From Streptomyces sp. NBC_00557 (GTDB lineage: Bacteria > Actinomycetota > Actinomycetes > Streptomycetales > Streptomycetaceae): a DNA stretch of 64,000 bases. A program made the translations under genes and the position numbers. This document shows positions 37,166 to 45,790 of the stretch, in pieces; position 1 is the first letter of the stretch, and each line of letters opens with the position of its first letter. The stretch is taken from positions 5,332,001 to 5,396,000 of the forward strand of contig NZ_CP107796.1 in NCBI RefSeq assembly GCF_036345995.1, read 5' to 3'. The notes under the pieces are model-generated. The model was not told the origin of the DNA. It saw nothing but the letters and a program-made list of their open reading frames with translations, and made no database searches.

Positions 37166-38547
37166 CGCTGGGCGCGGGCCCGCTGCCAGAGGTAGCCGAC
37201 GACCGCCAGGACCACCGTCATGCCGCCGGTGGACAGCAGCTGCACCCGGGTGTCCGGCTCACGGGCCATCAGGACGAAGATCGTGGCCATGCCGGCCAGC
37301 GCGACCCAGGTCAGCCAGGGGAACGCCCACATGCGTACGACCAGCTTCTCGGGGGCCTCGCGCTCGATGCGGCGGCGCAGCAGCAGCTGGGAGACCGCGA
37401 TGAAGATCCAGACGACCAGGATGACCGCGCCGATCATGTTCAGCAGCCAGGGGAAGACGTCGTTCGGGCGCCAGTAGCTCAGCAGCACGCAGACGAAACC
37501 GAAGAAGCAGGACGTGAGCACCGCGATCCGGGGCACCCCGCCGGACAGCCTGGCCAGCGCCTTCGGGCCCTGGCCGCGCTCGACCAGCGAGTAGGCGATG
37601 CGCGAGGAGCCGTAGATGTTGGCGTTCATCGCGGACAGCAGGGCGACCAGGACGACCACGTTCATCAGCCGGCCCGCGCCGGGGATGCCGAGGTGGTCGA
37701 GCGTGGCGACGTACGGGCCCTTCGCCACGACCTCCGCCGAGTTCCAGGGGACGAGGGTGACCACGACGGCCATCGAGCCGATGTAGAACAGGGCGATGCG
37801 CCACATGGCGGTGCGGACGGCGGAGGCCACGCCGCGCACCGGGTTCTCGGACTCGGCCGCCGCGATGGTGACCGTCTCCAGGCCGCCGTAGGCGAAGACG
37901 GAGGCGAGCAGGCCGACCAGCAGGCCCTGGTTGCCGTGCGGCATGAAGTCGGTCAGGTTGGCGGCGCCGGGGGAGTGGGTGCCGGGCAGCACCCCGGCGA
38001 TGGCCAGCACCCCGAGGACCAGGAACAGGCTGATCGCGCCCACCTTCAGCGCGGCGAACCAGAACTCGAACTCGCCGAAGTTCTTCACGGCGGCCAGGTT
38101 CGTCCCGCAGAACACCACCATGAACAGGGCCACCCACATCCACTGCGGGGTGCCCGGCAGCCAGCCCTGGACGATGTGCGCGGCGCCGATGCCCTCCAGG
38201 CCGACGGCCGTGCACAGCAGCACCCAGAAGGACCAGCCGGCGGCGAAGCCCGCCCAGGGGCCGATCGCCCGCTCGGCGTGCGCGGAGAAGGAGCCGGAGG
38301 ACGGGTAGGCGGCGGACATCTCGCCCAGCATCCGCATCACCAGCATCACCAGCAGGCCGGAGAGCGTGTAGGCGATCACGATGGACGGCCCGGCGGCGGC
38401 GATACCCGCCCCCGAGCCGACGAACAGACCCGCGCCGATGACCCCGCCGAGCGCGATCATCGACAGATGGCGCTGCTTGAGGCCGTGGGAGAGGGAGACG
38501 CCGTCCTGCTGCTGCGGCGGCGTCTCGGTGGTCGTGCTGGTGGGCAT
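37162..38547 (-). CDS. Amino acid permease, APC/AAT family
   Basis: Twelve-helix amino acid:proton symporter of 461 residues. It has the AAT family signature: [24 protein letters not shown] then [19 protein letters not shown], and ends [28 protein letters not shown] 38547 ([11 protein letters not shown]) is preferred over an upstream start at 38643. It is a close paralogue of the permease at 46526-47953. Its last codons overlap the superoxide dismutase relic, so the DNA after its stop is relic sequence. GABA, aromatic or basic amino acids are possible substrates. Confidence 0.9.
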   Translation of the reverse strand: MPTSTTTETPPQQQDGVSLSHGLKQRHLSMIALGGVIGAGLFVGSGAGIAAAGPSIVIAYTLSGLLVMLVMRMLGEMSAAYPSSGSFSAHAERAIGPWAGFAAGWSFWVLLCTAVGLEGIGAAHIVQGWLPGTPQWMWVALFMVVFCGTNLAAVKNFGEFEFWFAALKVGAISLFLVLGVLAIAGVLPGTHSPGAANLTDFMPHGNQGLLVGLLASVFAYGGLETVTIAAAESENPVRGVASAVRTAMWRIALFYIGSMAVVVTLVPWNSAEVVAKGPYVATLDHLGIPGAGRLMNVVVLVALLSAMNANIYGSSRIAYSLVERGQGPKALARLSGGVPRIAVLTSCFFGFVCVLLSYWRPNDVFPWLLNMIGAVILVVWIFIAVSQLLLRRRIEREAPEKLVVRMWAFPWLTWVALAGMATIFVLMAREPDTRVQLLSTGGMTVVLAVVGYLWQRARAQR

Positions 38548-38669
38548 GGGCGGGGCTCTCCGGGCAGGGCAAGGGCGGGCAAAACGCCGCCAGTCTGGGC
38601 GGCCCGTCCGCTCACGCGAAGGAGCCGCCCAGTATCCGGACACCCGGCGTACGCAGGGTGAACGACCGA

Positions 38670-39566
38670 TTACGCCGCCGTGGGTACCGGCGTGTAGTGC
38701 GAGGCGTCGCCCTCGATCGCGTAGCTCTCCTTGCCCTCGATGCCGACCGGGACGTCACCGGCGACGGTCACCCGGTGCAGCCGGCGCGGCCGTCCGTCGT
38801 AGTTGTCGATGGCGTAGTGCTGCGTGATCCGGTTGTCGAAGAGGACGAGCTCGTTCTCCGCCCAGCGGTGACGCAGGATGTTCTCCGGCCGGGTGACGTA
38901 CGCCTGGAGCAGGTCGAGCACCTTCCGGGACTCGCCTGCCGACAGGCCGGTGATCCGCTGTGCGAACCCGCCGATGAACAATCCGCGTTCGCCGGTCAGC
39001 GGATGCACCCGGACCACCGGGTGGACCGTGCGGTAGGTGATCGACGTGAACTGGGCCCGCTGGGCGGCCTTCTCCTCGTCGATCTCCTCGTCCGGGACGG
39101 CGTAGTCGTAGTCGTTGGTGTGCTCGGCCCACAGGGTGTCGGCGAGGCGGCGCAGCGGCTCGGGCAGGTCGCGGTAGGCGGCGGCCGCGTTCGCGATCAG
39201 GGTCTCGCCGCCGTACGGCGGGACGGTGATCGAGCGCAGGGTGCTGGCCTGCGGCGGGTTCAGGACGAAGGTGACGTCGGTGTGCCAGTGGTTGGCGCGG
39301 CCCCGCTCGCTGTCGACGGGCAGCACGTTGGGTGCGCCGTCGACCGCGCCGACCGTCGGGTGGGCGGTGGTCAGGTCGCCGAAGTGCCGGGCGAAGGCCT
39401 GCTGCCCGGCGTCGTCCAGCCCGGCGGCGTCGAACACCAGCGCCTTGTGGACGTTCAGGGCCTCACGGATCGCCGCGACCTGCTCCGGGGCGAGCGGCCG
39501 GGTGATGTCGACGCCGGAGACGCGGGCGCCGATGCGTGCGGTGACCTTGGTGATCTCGATGGACAT
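38670..39566 (-). CDS. TauD/TfdA-family alpha-ketoglutarate dioxygenase
   Basis: Fe(II)/2-oxoglutarate-dependent dioxygenase of 298 residues. The iron site is H95-x-D97 (WHTDVTF) and the distal His250 (ITQHYAIDNY), with Arg in RRLHRVTV for the co-substrate carboxylate. Such enzymes release sulfite or sulfate from taurine, alkanesulfonates or alkyl sulfates. It lies downstream of and in the same direction as ssuA-ssuC-ssuB, so its role is probably desulfonation of what that transporter imports. Sequence resembles the alkylsulfatase (AtsK) as much as TauD; the exact substrate is open. Confidence 0.88.
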   Translation of the reverse strand: MSIEITKVTARIGARVSGVDITRPLAPEQVAAIREALNVHKALVFDAAGLDDAGQQAFARHFGDLTTAHPTVGAVDGAPNVLPVDSERGRANHWHTDVTFVLNPPQASTLRSITVPPYGGETLIANAAAAYRDLPEPLRRLADTLWAEHTNDYDYAVPDEEIDEEKAAQRAQFTSITYRTVHPVVRVHPLTGERGLFIGGFAQRITGLSAGESRKVLDLLQAYVTRPENILRHRWAENELVLFDNRITQHYAIDNYDGRPRRLHRVTVAGDVPVGIEGKESYAIEGDASHYTPVPTAA

Positions 39567-39596
39567 GTACGGGTCCTCTCCAGGTGAAGGCGGGGC

Positions 39597-39731
39597 TCAG
39601 GTACTGGGGGTCGGGACGGGGCGGGCCGTGGCGCTCCCGGAGGCCGGGCGCGGCCGTAGCAAGGTGAACGGCTCCAGTGCGCCGGCCGGCCGCTGGGCGG
39701 GGTTGCCCCACAGCTGGGGGCTCTGTGTCAC
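39597..39731 (-). CDS. Possible 44-residue peptide coupled to ssuB
   Basis: A GTG start at 39731 overlaps the TGA stop of the ATPase gene (GTGA) and has GGAGG inside that gene at a proper distance. The 44 codons have strongly G/C-biased third positions. The product is Pro/Arg-rich (PQLWGNPAQRPAGALEPF) and is not recognised. It could be a small operon member, a remnant of a larger gene, or noise. Confidence 0.3.
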   Translation of the reverse strand: MTQSPQLWGNPAQRPAGALEPFTLLRPRPASGSATARPVPTPST

Positions 39732-40462
39732 CGGTGGTCCTCCGTGACGCCCAGTGCCGCCAGCAGCCGCTCGCGGTACTCGCCCAGCACCGGCTCGCGG
39801 TAGGAGCGCGGATGGGGGTGGTCGATGGCCAGGTCGAGGGCGATCCGGCCCCGGTCCAGGACGAGGACGCGGTCGGCGAGCACGATGGCCTCGTCCACGT
39901 CGTGGGTGACCAGCAGCACGGACGGCCGGTGGCGCTGCCACAGGGCGCGCAGCAGGTGGTGCATCCTGATCCGGGTCAGCGCGTCCAGCGCGCCGAACGG
40001 CTCGTCCGCCAGCAGGAGTTCGGGCTCGCGGACCAGGGAGCGGGCCAGCGCGGCCCGCTGGGCCTCGCCGCCGGACAGCTCACCGGGCCAGGCCCGCTCG
40101 CGGCCCTCCAGGCCGACCTCCGCGAGGGCGGCCCGGCCCCGCTCCCCGGCATCCCTGCCGTCCGCGCCCAGCAGGACGTTGTCCAGCACCCGCCGCCAGG
40201 GCAGCAGCCGGGAGTCCTGGAAGACGACCGACACCCGCTCCGGCGCGCTGATCCCCCCGCCGCCCGCGACGCCGTGGTCGAGCCCGGCGATGGCCCGCAG
40301 CAGGGTGCTCTTGCCCGAGCCGCTGTGTCCGAGCAGGGCCGTGAACTGGCCCGCGGGCAGGTCGAGGTCGATGCCGTCGAGGACCGTACGGCCGTCGAAC
40401 GACCGGGACAGGCCCTGGATGCGTACGGCCGGCGGGGTCAGTTGCCCAGTGTGCGGCGCCAC
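39728..40462 (-). CDS. ssuB: Sulfonate-type ABC transporter ATP-binding protein
   Basis: Cytoplasmic ATPase of 244 residues. Walker A GHSGSGKST is at 45-53, the Q-loop is VVFQDSRLLPW, the signature LSGGEAQR, Walker B LLLADEPFGALD and the H-loop VTHD; this is the SsuB/TauB/NrtD subfamily. GTG 40462 has GGAGG 8 bases upstream and overlaps the 3' end of the permease gene by 25 bases. It would energise import of alkanesulfonates or taurine. Confidence 0.9.
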   Translation of the reverse strand: MAPHTGQLTPPAVRIQGLSRSFDGRTVLDGIDLDLPAGQFTALLGHSGSGKSTLLRAIAGLDHGVAGGGGISAPERVSVVFQDSRLLPWRRVLDNVLLGADGRDAGERGRAALAEVGLEGRERAWPGELSGGEAQRAALARSLVREPELLLADEPFGALDALTRIRMHHLLRALWQRHRPSVLLVTHDVDEAIVLADRVLVLDRGRIALDLAIDHPHPRSYREPVLGEYRERLLAALGVTEDHR

Positions 40463-41283
40463 GACAGCACCCTCCGTTCGATCAGACGGACCACGCTGTC
40501 GGAGACCAGGCCGAAGACGCCGTAGATCAGCAGGCCGACCAGGATGACGTCGGTCTGGCCGTAGTTCTGCGCCTGGAACATCAGGTAGCCGAGGCCGTTG
40601 GTGGCGTTGATCTGCTCCAGTACCACCAGGCCCAGCCAGGAGCCGGTCACCCCGAGCCGGAGCCCCACGAAGAATCCGGGCAGCGCGCCGGGGATCACCA
40701 CCTGGCGGACGAAGGCGAGCCGGGACAGGCCCTGCACCTCGGCGAGTTCGACGTACCGGCCGTCGATGCCGGACAGCGCGGCATGCGTGTTCAGATAGAC
40801 CGGGACGTAGACGACGATCGCGATGATGGCGATCTTGAAGGTCTCCCCGATGCCCAGCCAGAGGATGAACAGAGGGATGAGTCCGAGGGTCGGGATCGCC
40901 CGGTTGAGCTGCACGGTCCCGTCGATCAGCGCCTCCCCGGTGCGGCTGAGCCCGGAGGCCAGCGCGAGCAGCACGCCCGCGGCCAGTCCGATCGCGAAGC
41001 CGTATCCGGCCCGCTCCAGGGAGGTCAGGATGTCGGTGGGCAGGGTGCCGCCGGCCCACAGCCGGCCCGCGGTCCCGAGTACCGTCCAGGGCGCGGGTAC
41101 GGCACCCGTGTCGAGCGCTCCGGCGGCCGAGGCGGCGGCCCACAGGACGAGCAGGAGGAGCGGGCCGGTCAGCCGGGCGGCGGGCAGCCGGCGGCCGGGG
41201 GAGAGGCGGCGGCGCCTGCGGACCCGGCCGGGCTCGGCGGCGGCCCGCGCCGGTGCGGCGGTCGTCGTGGTCACGGCGGTCAT
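40438..41283 (-). CDS. ssuC: Sulfonate-type ABC transporter permease
   Basis: Inner-membrane permease of 281 residues, with about 35 basic N-terminal residues then about six helices and the BPD_transp_1 EAA segment (VELAEVQGLSRLAFVRQVVIPGALPGFFVGLRLG). It belongs to the SsuC/TauC/NrtB family. ATG 41283 overlaps the TGA stop of the binding-protein gene (ATGA), so translation is coupled. Confidence 0.9.
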   Translation of the reverse strand: MTAVTTTTAAPARAAAEPGRVRRRRRLSPGRRLPAARLTGPLLLLVLWAAASAAGALDTGAVPAPWTVLGTAGRLWAGGTLPTDILTSLERAGYGFAIGLAAGVLLALASGLSRTGEALIDGTVQLNRAIPTLGLIPLFILWLGIGETFKIAIIAIVVYVPVYLNTHAALSGIDGRYVELAEVQGLSRLAFVRQVVIPGALPGFFVGLRLGVTGSWLGLVVLEQINATNGLGYLMFQAQNYGQTDVILVGLLIYGVFGLVSDSVVRLIERRVLSWRRTLGN

Positions 41284-42320
41284 TTCCGGTACTCCTCCGG
41301 TACGGCCCTGGCGGCGATCGGCTCGAAGCGGTGGTCGAAGAGCGAGGAGACGTCGAACTTCTTCACGAACCCGCCCGCGGCGAGCAGGTCGGCCGTCTCC
41401 TGCTCCCACCTGATCGCCTCGTCCCAGCTGGGCGGGAAAAGAGGCTTGTTGGCGAGCTTCGAGATGCCCCGCGCCTGCTGCGGCGTCAGGTTCTGCGTCC
41501 TGACGTAGAACTCCTCGTTCCAGACGTCCGCATGCTCGTACTGCCACACCTGGCCCCGCGCCCACGACGGGATGTAGGCGGCGATCGCGGCGGCCTTCGC
41601 GGGGTCGTTCAGCACCGACTGCGGGGCCCACAGCAGGTTGAGCAGGTCGACGACGTCGGTGGGAATGGTGCGGGCGCCCTTCGCCTCGTACTGCTTCAGG
41701 TAGGCGGGCGCCTGGCTGTTGGCGAGCGGAGCCACGTCGACCTGCCCGGACTGCAGCGCGGTGAGGAACTGGTTGCTGGTCAGCGGCACCAGCGTCACCT
41801 CGTCGTACGTCAGGCCCGCCTGCTTCAGCGCCCGCAGCAGTACGACCCCCTGGGCCTGGCCCTGCGAGAAGGCGAGCCGCCTGCCCTTGAAGTCGCCGAC
41901 CGTGCGGATGTCGCTGCCGGGCTTGGTGGCGAAGAGGTAGTTCGGCCTGCGGGTGAGGTCGATCGCCACGATCTTGGCGTCGAAGCCCTGGTAGTGCGCC
42001 TGGATCGGCGGGATGCCGGCGTTGTTGGCCACATCCAGGGACCCCGCGCGGAAGGCGTTGATGACATCGGGACCGGCCCCGATGTTCACCCAGCTCGACA
42101 CCTTGAACGGCAGCGCCGGCAGCTTCGCCAGCCGGAACTGCAGTTGCTGGACGTTCTGGTAGGAGGCGATCCTCAGGCTGGTGCCGGCCGGGACCTTGCC
42201 GGCGAGCGGCCTGGTGGCGGCGCCCTTGGCGTCGGCCGAGGCGTCGCCCTTGGCGCAGCCGCCGAGGCCCACGGCGGCGGACGCGCCCAGCAAAGAGGCA
42301 AGAAACACACGACGGTGCAT
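41280..42320 (-). CDS. ssuA: Sulfonate-type ABC transporter substrate-binding lipoprotein
   Basis: A 346-residue NrtA/SsuA/TauA-type binding protein. The N-terminus is a lipoprotein signal with a basic pair (MHRRVFLASLLGASAAVGLGGC, lipobox Cys at 22). The mature domain has typical NMT1-like segments (VDVAPLANSQAPAYLKQYEAKGARTIPTD). Start ATG 42320. First structural gene of the ssu operon; its leader holds short cysteine-rich ORFs, suggesting control by sulfur supply. Alkanesulfonate and taurine homologues cannot be told apart by eye. Confidence 0.87.
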   Translation of the reverse strand: MHRRVFLASLLGASAAVGLGGCAKGDASADAKGAATRPLAGKVPAGTSLRIASYQNVQQLQFRLAKLPALPFKVSSWVNIGAGPDVINAFRAGSLDVANNAGIPPIQAHYQGFDAKIVAIDLTRRPNYLFATKPGSDIRTVGDFKGRRLAFSQGQAQGVVLLRALKQAGLTYDEVTLVPLTSNQFLTALQSGQVDVAPLANSQAPAYLKQYEAKGARTIPTDVVDLLNLLWAPQSVLNDPAKAAAIAAYIPSWARGQVWQYEHADVWNEEFYVRTQNLTPQQARGISKLANKPLFPPSWDEAIRWEQETADLLAAGGFVKKFDVSSLFDHRFEPIAARAVPEEYRK

Positions 42321-42416
42321 GGGAGAACTCCCCGAGACAAAGGAGGGGAAAGGCAGGAAGAATTCCGGATCGAGAAACCGGAGACAAAAACAGGAAGAGA
42401 GCCGGAAACGCGCGCT

Positions 42417-42443
42417 TCACGCGCGGCAACGCGTCAGCAACAA
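42417..42443 (-). CDS. Possible second leader peptide of the ssu operon
   Basis: A TTG-initiated 8-codon ORF (MLLTRCRA) overlapping the stop of the 12-codon ORF just upstream. It also carries a Cys near the end. Short, with a weak start; real translation is uncertain. Confidence 0.25.
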   Translation of the reverse strand: MLLTRCRA

Positions 42444-42472
42444 AGGGTGCGACAGCTTGTCAGGGGGCTCAT
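42434..42472 (-). CDS. Candidate cysteine-rich leader peptide upstream of ssuA
   Basis: ATG 42472 encodes 12 residues, MSPLTSCRTLCC, with three Cys in the last six. The ORF ends 113 bases before ssuA. Upstream is TTGACA (42504-42509) and a weak -10-like AACATC (42479-42484), placing the transcript start close to the ATG, so the ORF would be nearly leaderless. Ribosome stalling at Cys codons when cysteine is scarce could expose the ssuA start, as described for cysteine-rich upstream ORFs in mycobacteria. This is inference. Confidence 0.5.
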   Translation of the reverse strand: MSPLTSCRTLCC

Positions 42473-42526
42473 GACCAGGATGTTCCTGCCTTGAACCGAT
42501 CCCTGTCAACATTCCGAGTTTCTGAA

Positions 42527-43726
42527 TTAAATACCCTCAGGTGACACGCCCAGCGGATCCCGGAACACCACGTCGAGCATGACCGATCCACCGGCCACCG
42601 CCAGCACGGAATCCGGGAAGCTCGTCGGCACGACGGCGGCCGCACGCCGTGTCCCCACCGCCTCCCGCAGCGCGCTCAGGCAGTCCTCGAAATGGACCAC
42701 CCCCACCTCGGTCACCACCACGGTCTCCGGATTGAGCACGTCCAGCAGCAGTCCCGCCGCCCGCCCGGTGGCACGGGACCGCTCCACCAGCAGCCGCCGG
42801 GCCACCGCGTCCCCGGCCGCCGCCGCGGCCACCACCCGCATCGGACCGGCCGCGCCGGCCACCCCGGCCGCACCTGCCCGCCGGCACAACGTCCGTTCGC
42901 TCAGCTCCACTTGCAGGCAGCCGGTACGGCCGCACGGGCACGGCTCGCTGCCGCCCGGCACCGGCAGATGCGCGATCGCCCCGGCCGCCGAGCGCGGCCC
43001 GTGGTGCACCTCGTCATGGGTGGCGAAGGCCGCGTCGACCACGTTGCCCACGAACAGGTGCAGCACGCTGCCGCTGCCCCTGGCCCGACCGAACAGCCGC
43101 TCCCCGTTCACCAACGCCCGCGCGTGGCCGTCCACATGGACCGGCAGGCCGGTGCGGGCGCCGAGCAGCTCCCGCACCGGCACCTCACGCCAGCCCAGCA
43201 GCTCGTGCTCGACCACGGTGCCCGTCTCCCGGTCCACCCAGCCGCCGGCCGCCACCCCGACGCCCAGCGGCCGCCGGCCCGGCACGCCGGCGAGCAGCCC
43301 GGCGAGGCCCTCGGCGGCCCGGGCCAGCACCCAGCCGGGATCGGTCCGCTCGTGCCCCAGCTCCCGCCGGGCCACCACCCGGCCCCGCAGATCCAGCAGC
43401 GCCACCGTCGTGTACGGCACGGCCACATGCACCCCGGCGACCAGGAACCGTCGGTCGTCCAGGTCGACGGGTACGTGCGGCCGGCCCACCCTGCCCGAGC
43501 GGCGGGGCACGGCGGACTCCCGGATCAGGCCCAGACCGGCGAGCCGGGCGCAGTGCTCGGTCACCGACGCGGGCGACAGCCCGGTCAGCCGGGCGATGGT
43601 GCTGCGCGCCACCGGCCCGTGCTCCAGCACGGTCCGCAGCACGACACGGGCGCTGGTACGCCGCCGGTCGCCGTCGGCGGCACGCGGAAGGGGCGGGGCC
43701 GAAGGGGACACCGCGGTACGGGGCAT
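42527..43726 (-). CDS. ROK-family transcriptional regulator
   Basis: A 399-residue ROK repressor/activator with a winged helix-turn-helix (about 25-80, VARSTIARLTGLSPASVTEHCARLAGLGLI) and a ROK domain carrying the zinc cluster CPCGRTGCLQ. ATG 43726 has a GAGGAC ribosome site. It sits between the ssu operon and a leader ORF, on the same strand, so it may control sulfonate uptake, an unusual job for a ROK protein. It lacks close similarity to the csnR-type protein at 2118-3329 beyond the family fold. Confidence 0.88.
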   Translation of the reverse strand: MPRTAVSPSAPPLPRAADGDRRRTSARVVLRTVLEHGPVARSTIARLTGLSPASVTEHCARLAGLGLIRESAVPRRSGRVGRPHVPVDLDDRRFLVAGVHVAVPYTTVALLDLRGRVVARRELGHERTDPGWVLARAAEGLAGLLAGVPGRRPLGVGVAAGGWVDRETGTVVEHELLGWREVPVRELLGARTGLPVHVDGHARALVNGERLFGRARGSGSVLHLFVGNVVDAAFATHDEVHHGPRSAAGAIAHLPVPGGSEPCPCGRTGCLQVELSERTLCRRAGAAGVAGAAGPMRVVAAAAAGDAVARRLLVERSRATGRAAGLLLDVLNPETVVVTEVGVVHFEDCLSALREAVGTRRAAAVVPTSFPDSVLAVAGGSVMLDVVFRDPLGVSPEGI

Positions 43727-43801
43727 GGGGGACCGTCCTCGGGAACGGGGGCCGACACGACTCGGAGCTGTACGAGCAGAGGCGCGCCGGGTGGTCCGCC
43801 C

Positions 43802-43888
43802 CTACCCCGGGCGGCGACAGGTGGCCGTGCCCTGGCGTCGCAGGTCGACATAGCGACGCGAGGTGAGATACCGGGCCTGGGCAACCAT
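43802..43888 (-). CDS. Candidate leader peptide (28 residues) upstream of the ROK gene
   Basis: ATG 43888 encodes 28 residues containing LTSRRYVDLRR and TATCRR, ending at 43802, 75 bases before the ROK start. This resembles the conserved actinobacterial putative leader peptides with an RR(H/Y)VDL core and a Cys near the C-terminus, often found ahead of sulfur-metabolism genes. A -10 box TAGCTT (43896-43901) lies 7 bases before the ATG, the classic leaderless arrangement. Confidence 0.65.
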   Translation of the reverse strand: MVAQARYLTSRRYVDLRRQGTATCRRPG

Positions 43889-43895
43889 GCGGAAG

Positions 43896-43901
43896 AAGCT
43901 A
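43896..43901 (-). promoter_or_regulatory. -10 box of leaderless leader ORF
   Basis: TAGCTT, 7 bases upstream of ATG 43888 on the minus strand; no convincing -35 hexamer. The rest of the gap up to bioY (about 43902-44180) shows no further clear structure. Confidence 0.5.
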
Positions 43902-44180
43902 GCAAAACACCCCGAGGCTGCCCAGACGGCGCCCGACGGGCGAGACGGGCCCGACTGCGCTTTGGCCGGACCCTACAGACGGTCCGTCAGCCGGTGAGGT
44001 AGCGCGGCCCACGCCACCTCAGTGACCGGCATCACGCCAAACCCGGTGTAGCCGCCACCCTTTGTCCGGAGCCCACCAAGCCCCGGTGCACGCCTTTGTC
44101 GGCCGGTGACGGTGATCGGCGCGCGGGGCGCGGTATAGCGTCACGGTGTTCCCATCTGCCCACACACCCGCGGAGTCCCC

Positions 44181-44762
44181 ATGAGCACCGCCACCGCCAC
44201 AGCTCGCCCCGGCGCAGTCCTCGCCGACCTGCTCCCCGCGTCCCGCGTCCGCGACGCGGCCCTCGTCGTCGGCGGCGCCGTGCTCACCGGCCTGGCGGCC
44301 CAGGTGGCCGTCCCCGTGCCCGGCTCCCCGGTGCCGGTGACCGGCCAGACCTTCGCCGCGCTGCTCGTCGGTACCGCGCTCGGCGCCCGCCGCGGCTTCC
44401 TCTCCCTCGCCCTGTACGCGCTCGCCGGCGTCGCGGGCGTTCCGTGGTTCGCGGGCGGCGCCTCCGGCGCCGGCATGGTCTCCTTCGGCTATGTCCTCGG
44501 CATGGTGCTCGCCTCCGCCGCCGTCGGCGCCCTGGCCCGGCGCGGGGCGGACCGCTCGCCGCTGCGCATGGCCGGCGCGATGCTCCTCGGCGAGGCGATC
44601 ATCTACGCCGTCGGCGTGCCCTACCTGGCCCTCGCCGCCCACGTCTCCCTCACCGAGGCGGTCGCCCTGGGCCTCACCCCGTTCCTGCTCGGCGACGCCC
44701 TGAAGGCCGCGCTGGCGATGGGCGCGCTGCCCACCGCCTGGAAGTTCGCGAACAAGCGCTAG
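44181..44762 (+). CDS. bioY: Biotin transporter BioY
   Basis: S component of the energy-coupling-factor biotin importer, 193 residues, about six membrane helices. The conserved BioY segments are present: VPVPGSPVPVTGQTFAALLVGTALGARRG, LYALAGVAGVPWFAGG and GEAIIYAVGVPYLA. ATG 44181. No EcfT/EcfA genes are adjacent, so it may work alone or with shared ECF units. Followed by a convergent hairpin. Confidence 0.92.
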   Translation: MSTATATARPGAVLADLLPASRVRDAALVVGGAVLTGLAAQVAVPVPGSPVPVTGQTFAALLVGTALGARRGFLSLALYALAGVAGVPWFAGGASGAGMVSFGYVLGMVLASAAVGALARRGADRSPLRMAGAMLLGEAIIYAVGVPYLALAAHVSLTEAVALGLTPFLLGDALKAALAMGALPTAWKFANKR

Positions 44763-44785
44763 ACGCGCCGCGGTTTCCGCGCAAC

Positions 44786-44828
44786 AGGCCCGCCGGATTT
44801 TTCAGGGCTCCCCGACCCCGGCGGGCCT
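44786..44828. terminator. Terminator between bioY and the Fpg/Nei gene
   Basis: 11-base arms (44786-44796 and 44818-44828) with a 21-base loop containing a T-run, between convergent genes. Confidence 0.6.
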
Positions 44829-44868
44829 CTTGCGCGTCCCGGCGCCCCACGGGCCGGTGGTGGTTCCC

Positions 44869-45684
44869 TCAGACTCCGGTCTTCTGGCAGGTGGGGCACC
44901 AGAAGAGGTTGCGGGCGGCGAGGCCGGCGGTGCGGATCTCGTCGCCGCAGACGTGGCACGGCAGGCCGGCGCGGCGGTACACGTACACCTCGCCGCCGTG
45001 GTCGTCCACGCGGGGCGGGCGGCCCATGGCCTCCGGGGTGTGCTCGGGCCGGACGGTGTCGATCCGGTTGTTCCGGACGCCCTCGTGCATCAGCTCGACG
45101 AGGTCCGCCCACAGGGCGTCCCACTCGGCCGGAGTGATGTCCCTGCCCGCGCGGTACGGGTCGATGCCATGCCGGAACAGCACCTCGGCGCGGTAGACGT
45201 TGCCGACACCGGCGACGGTCTTCTGGTCCATGAGCAGCGCGGCGATCGTGGTCCGGCTGCGGGAGATCCTGCGGTACGCCTCGGCCGGGTCGGCGTCGTC
45301 GCGGAGCGGGTCGGGGCCGAGGCGGTCGTGGACGGCCTGCTTCTCGGCGCCGGTGACCAGCGCGCAGGTCGTGGGGCCGCGCAGGTCCACGTACGCGGTG
45401 TCGTTCGCGAGGCGGAGGCGGACGGTGTCGGCCGGCGGCGGCGCGGGGGCGTCACCGAAGGCGACCTTGCCGAAGAGGCCGAGGTGGATGTGGACCCAGT
45501 CGGCGTCCCGGAAGCGGAGGAAGAGGTGCTTGCCGTGGGCCTCGGTGGCCGTCAGCGGGGCCGAGTCCAGAAGTGCGGCGGCGTCGGAGAACTTGCCCTG
45601 CGGGCTGGTGACGCGCGGGGCGGTGCCGAGGAACCGCTCGGCGTAGTCCCGGGCCAGCCGGTGAATGGTGTGCCCTTCCGGCAC
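44869..45684 (-). CDS. Fpg/Nei-family DNA glycosylase
   Basis: Base-excision repair glycosylase/AP lyase, 271 residues. GTG 45684 gives MPEGHTIHRL, placing the catalytic Pro2 and Glu3 at the true N-terminus; longer frames would hide them. Conserved residues are in VAGVGNVYRAEVLF (H2TH domain), and the zinc finger is C243-x2-C246...C263-x2-C266. The Nei2/Nei-like actinobacterial class is likely; substrate oxidised pyrimidines or AP sites. Ribosome site GAAAGGAC. Confidence 0.93.
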   Translation of the reverse strand: MPEGHTIHRLARDYAERFLGTAPRVTSPQGKFSDAAALLDSAPLTATEAHGKHLFLRFRDADWVHIHLGLFGKVAFGDAPAPPPADTVRLRLANDTAYVDLRGPTTCALVTGAEKQAVHDRLGPDPLRDDADPAEAYRRISRSRTTIAALLMDQKTVAGVGNVYRAEVLFRHGIDPYRAGRDITPAEWDALWADLVELMHEGVRNNRIDTVRPEHTPEAMGRPPRVDDHGGEVYVYRRAGLPCHVCGDEIRTAGLAARNLFWCPTCQKTGV

Positions 45685-45790
45685 GGCGGGGTGTCCTTTC
45701 CTGCGGTTCCGCCCGGCGGTCCGCGGGCGCGACGACCACGACCGCCGGACGGCTCGTCCGGCGGAGCGGGGCAGGCGGGGATCCGGGGGC

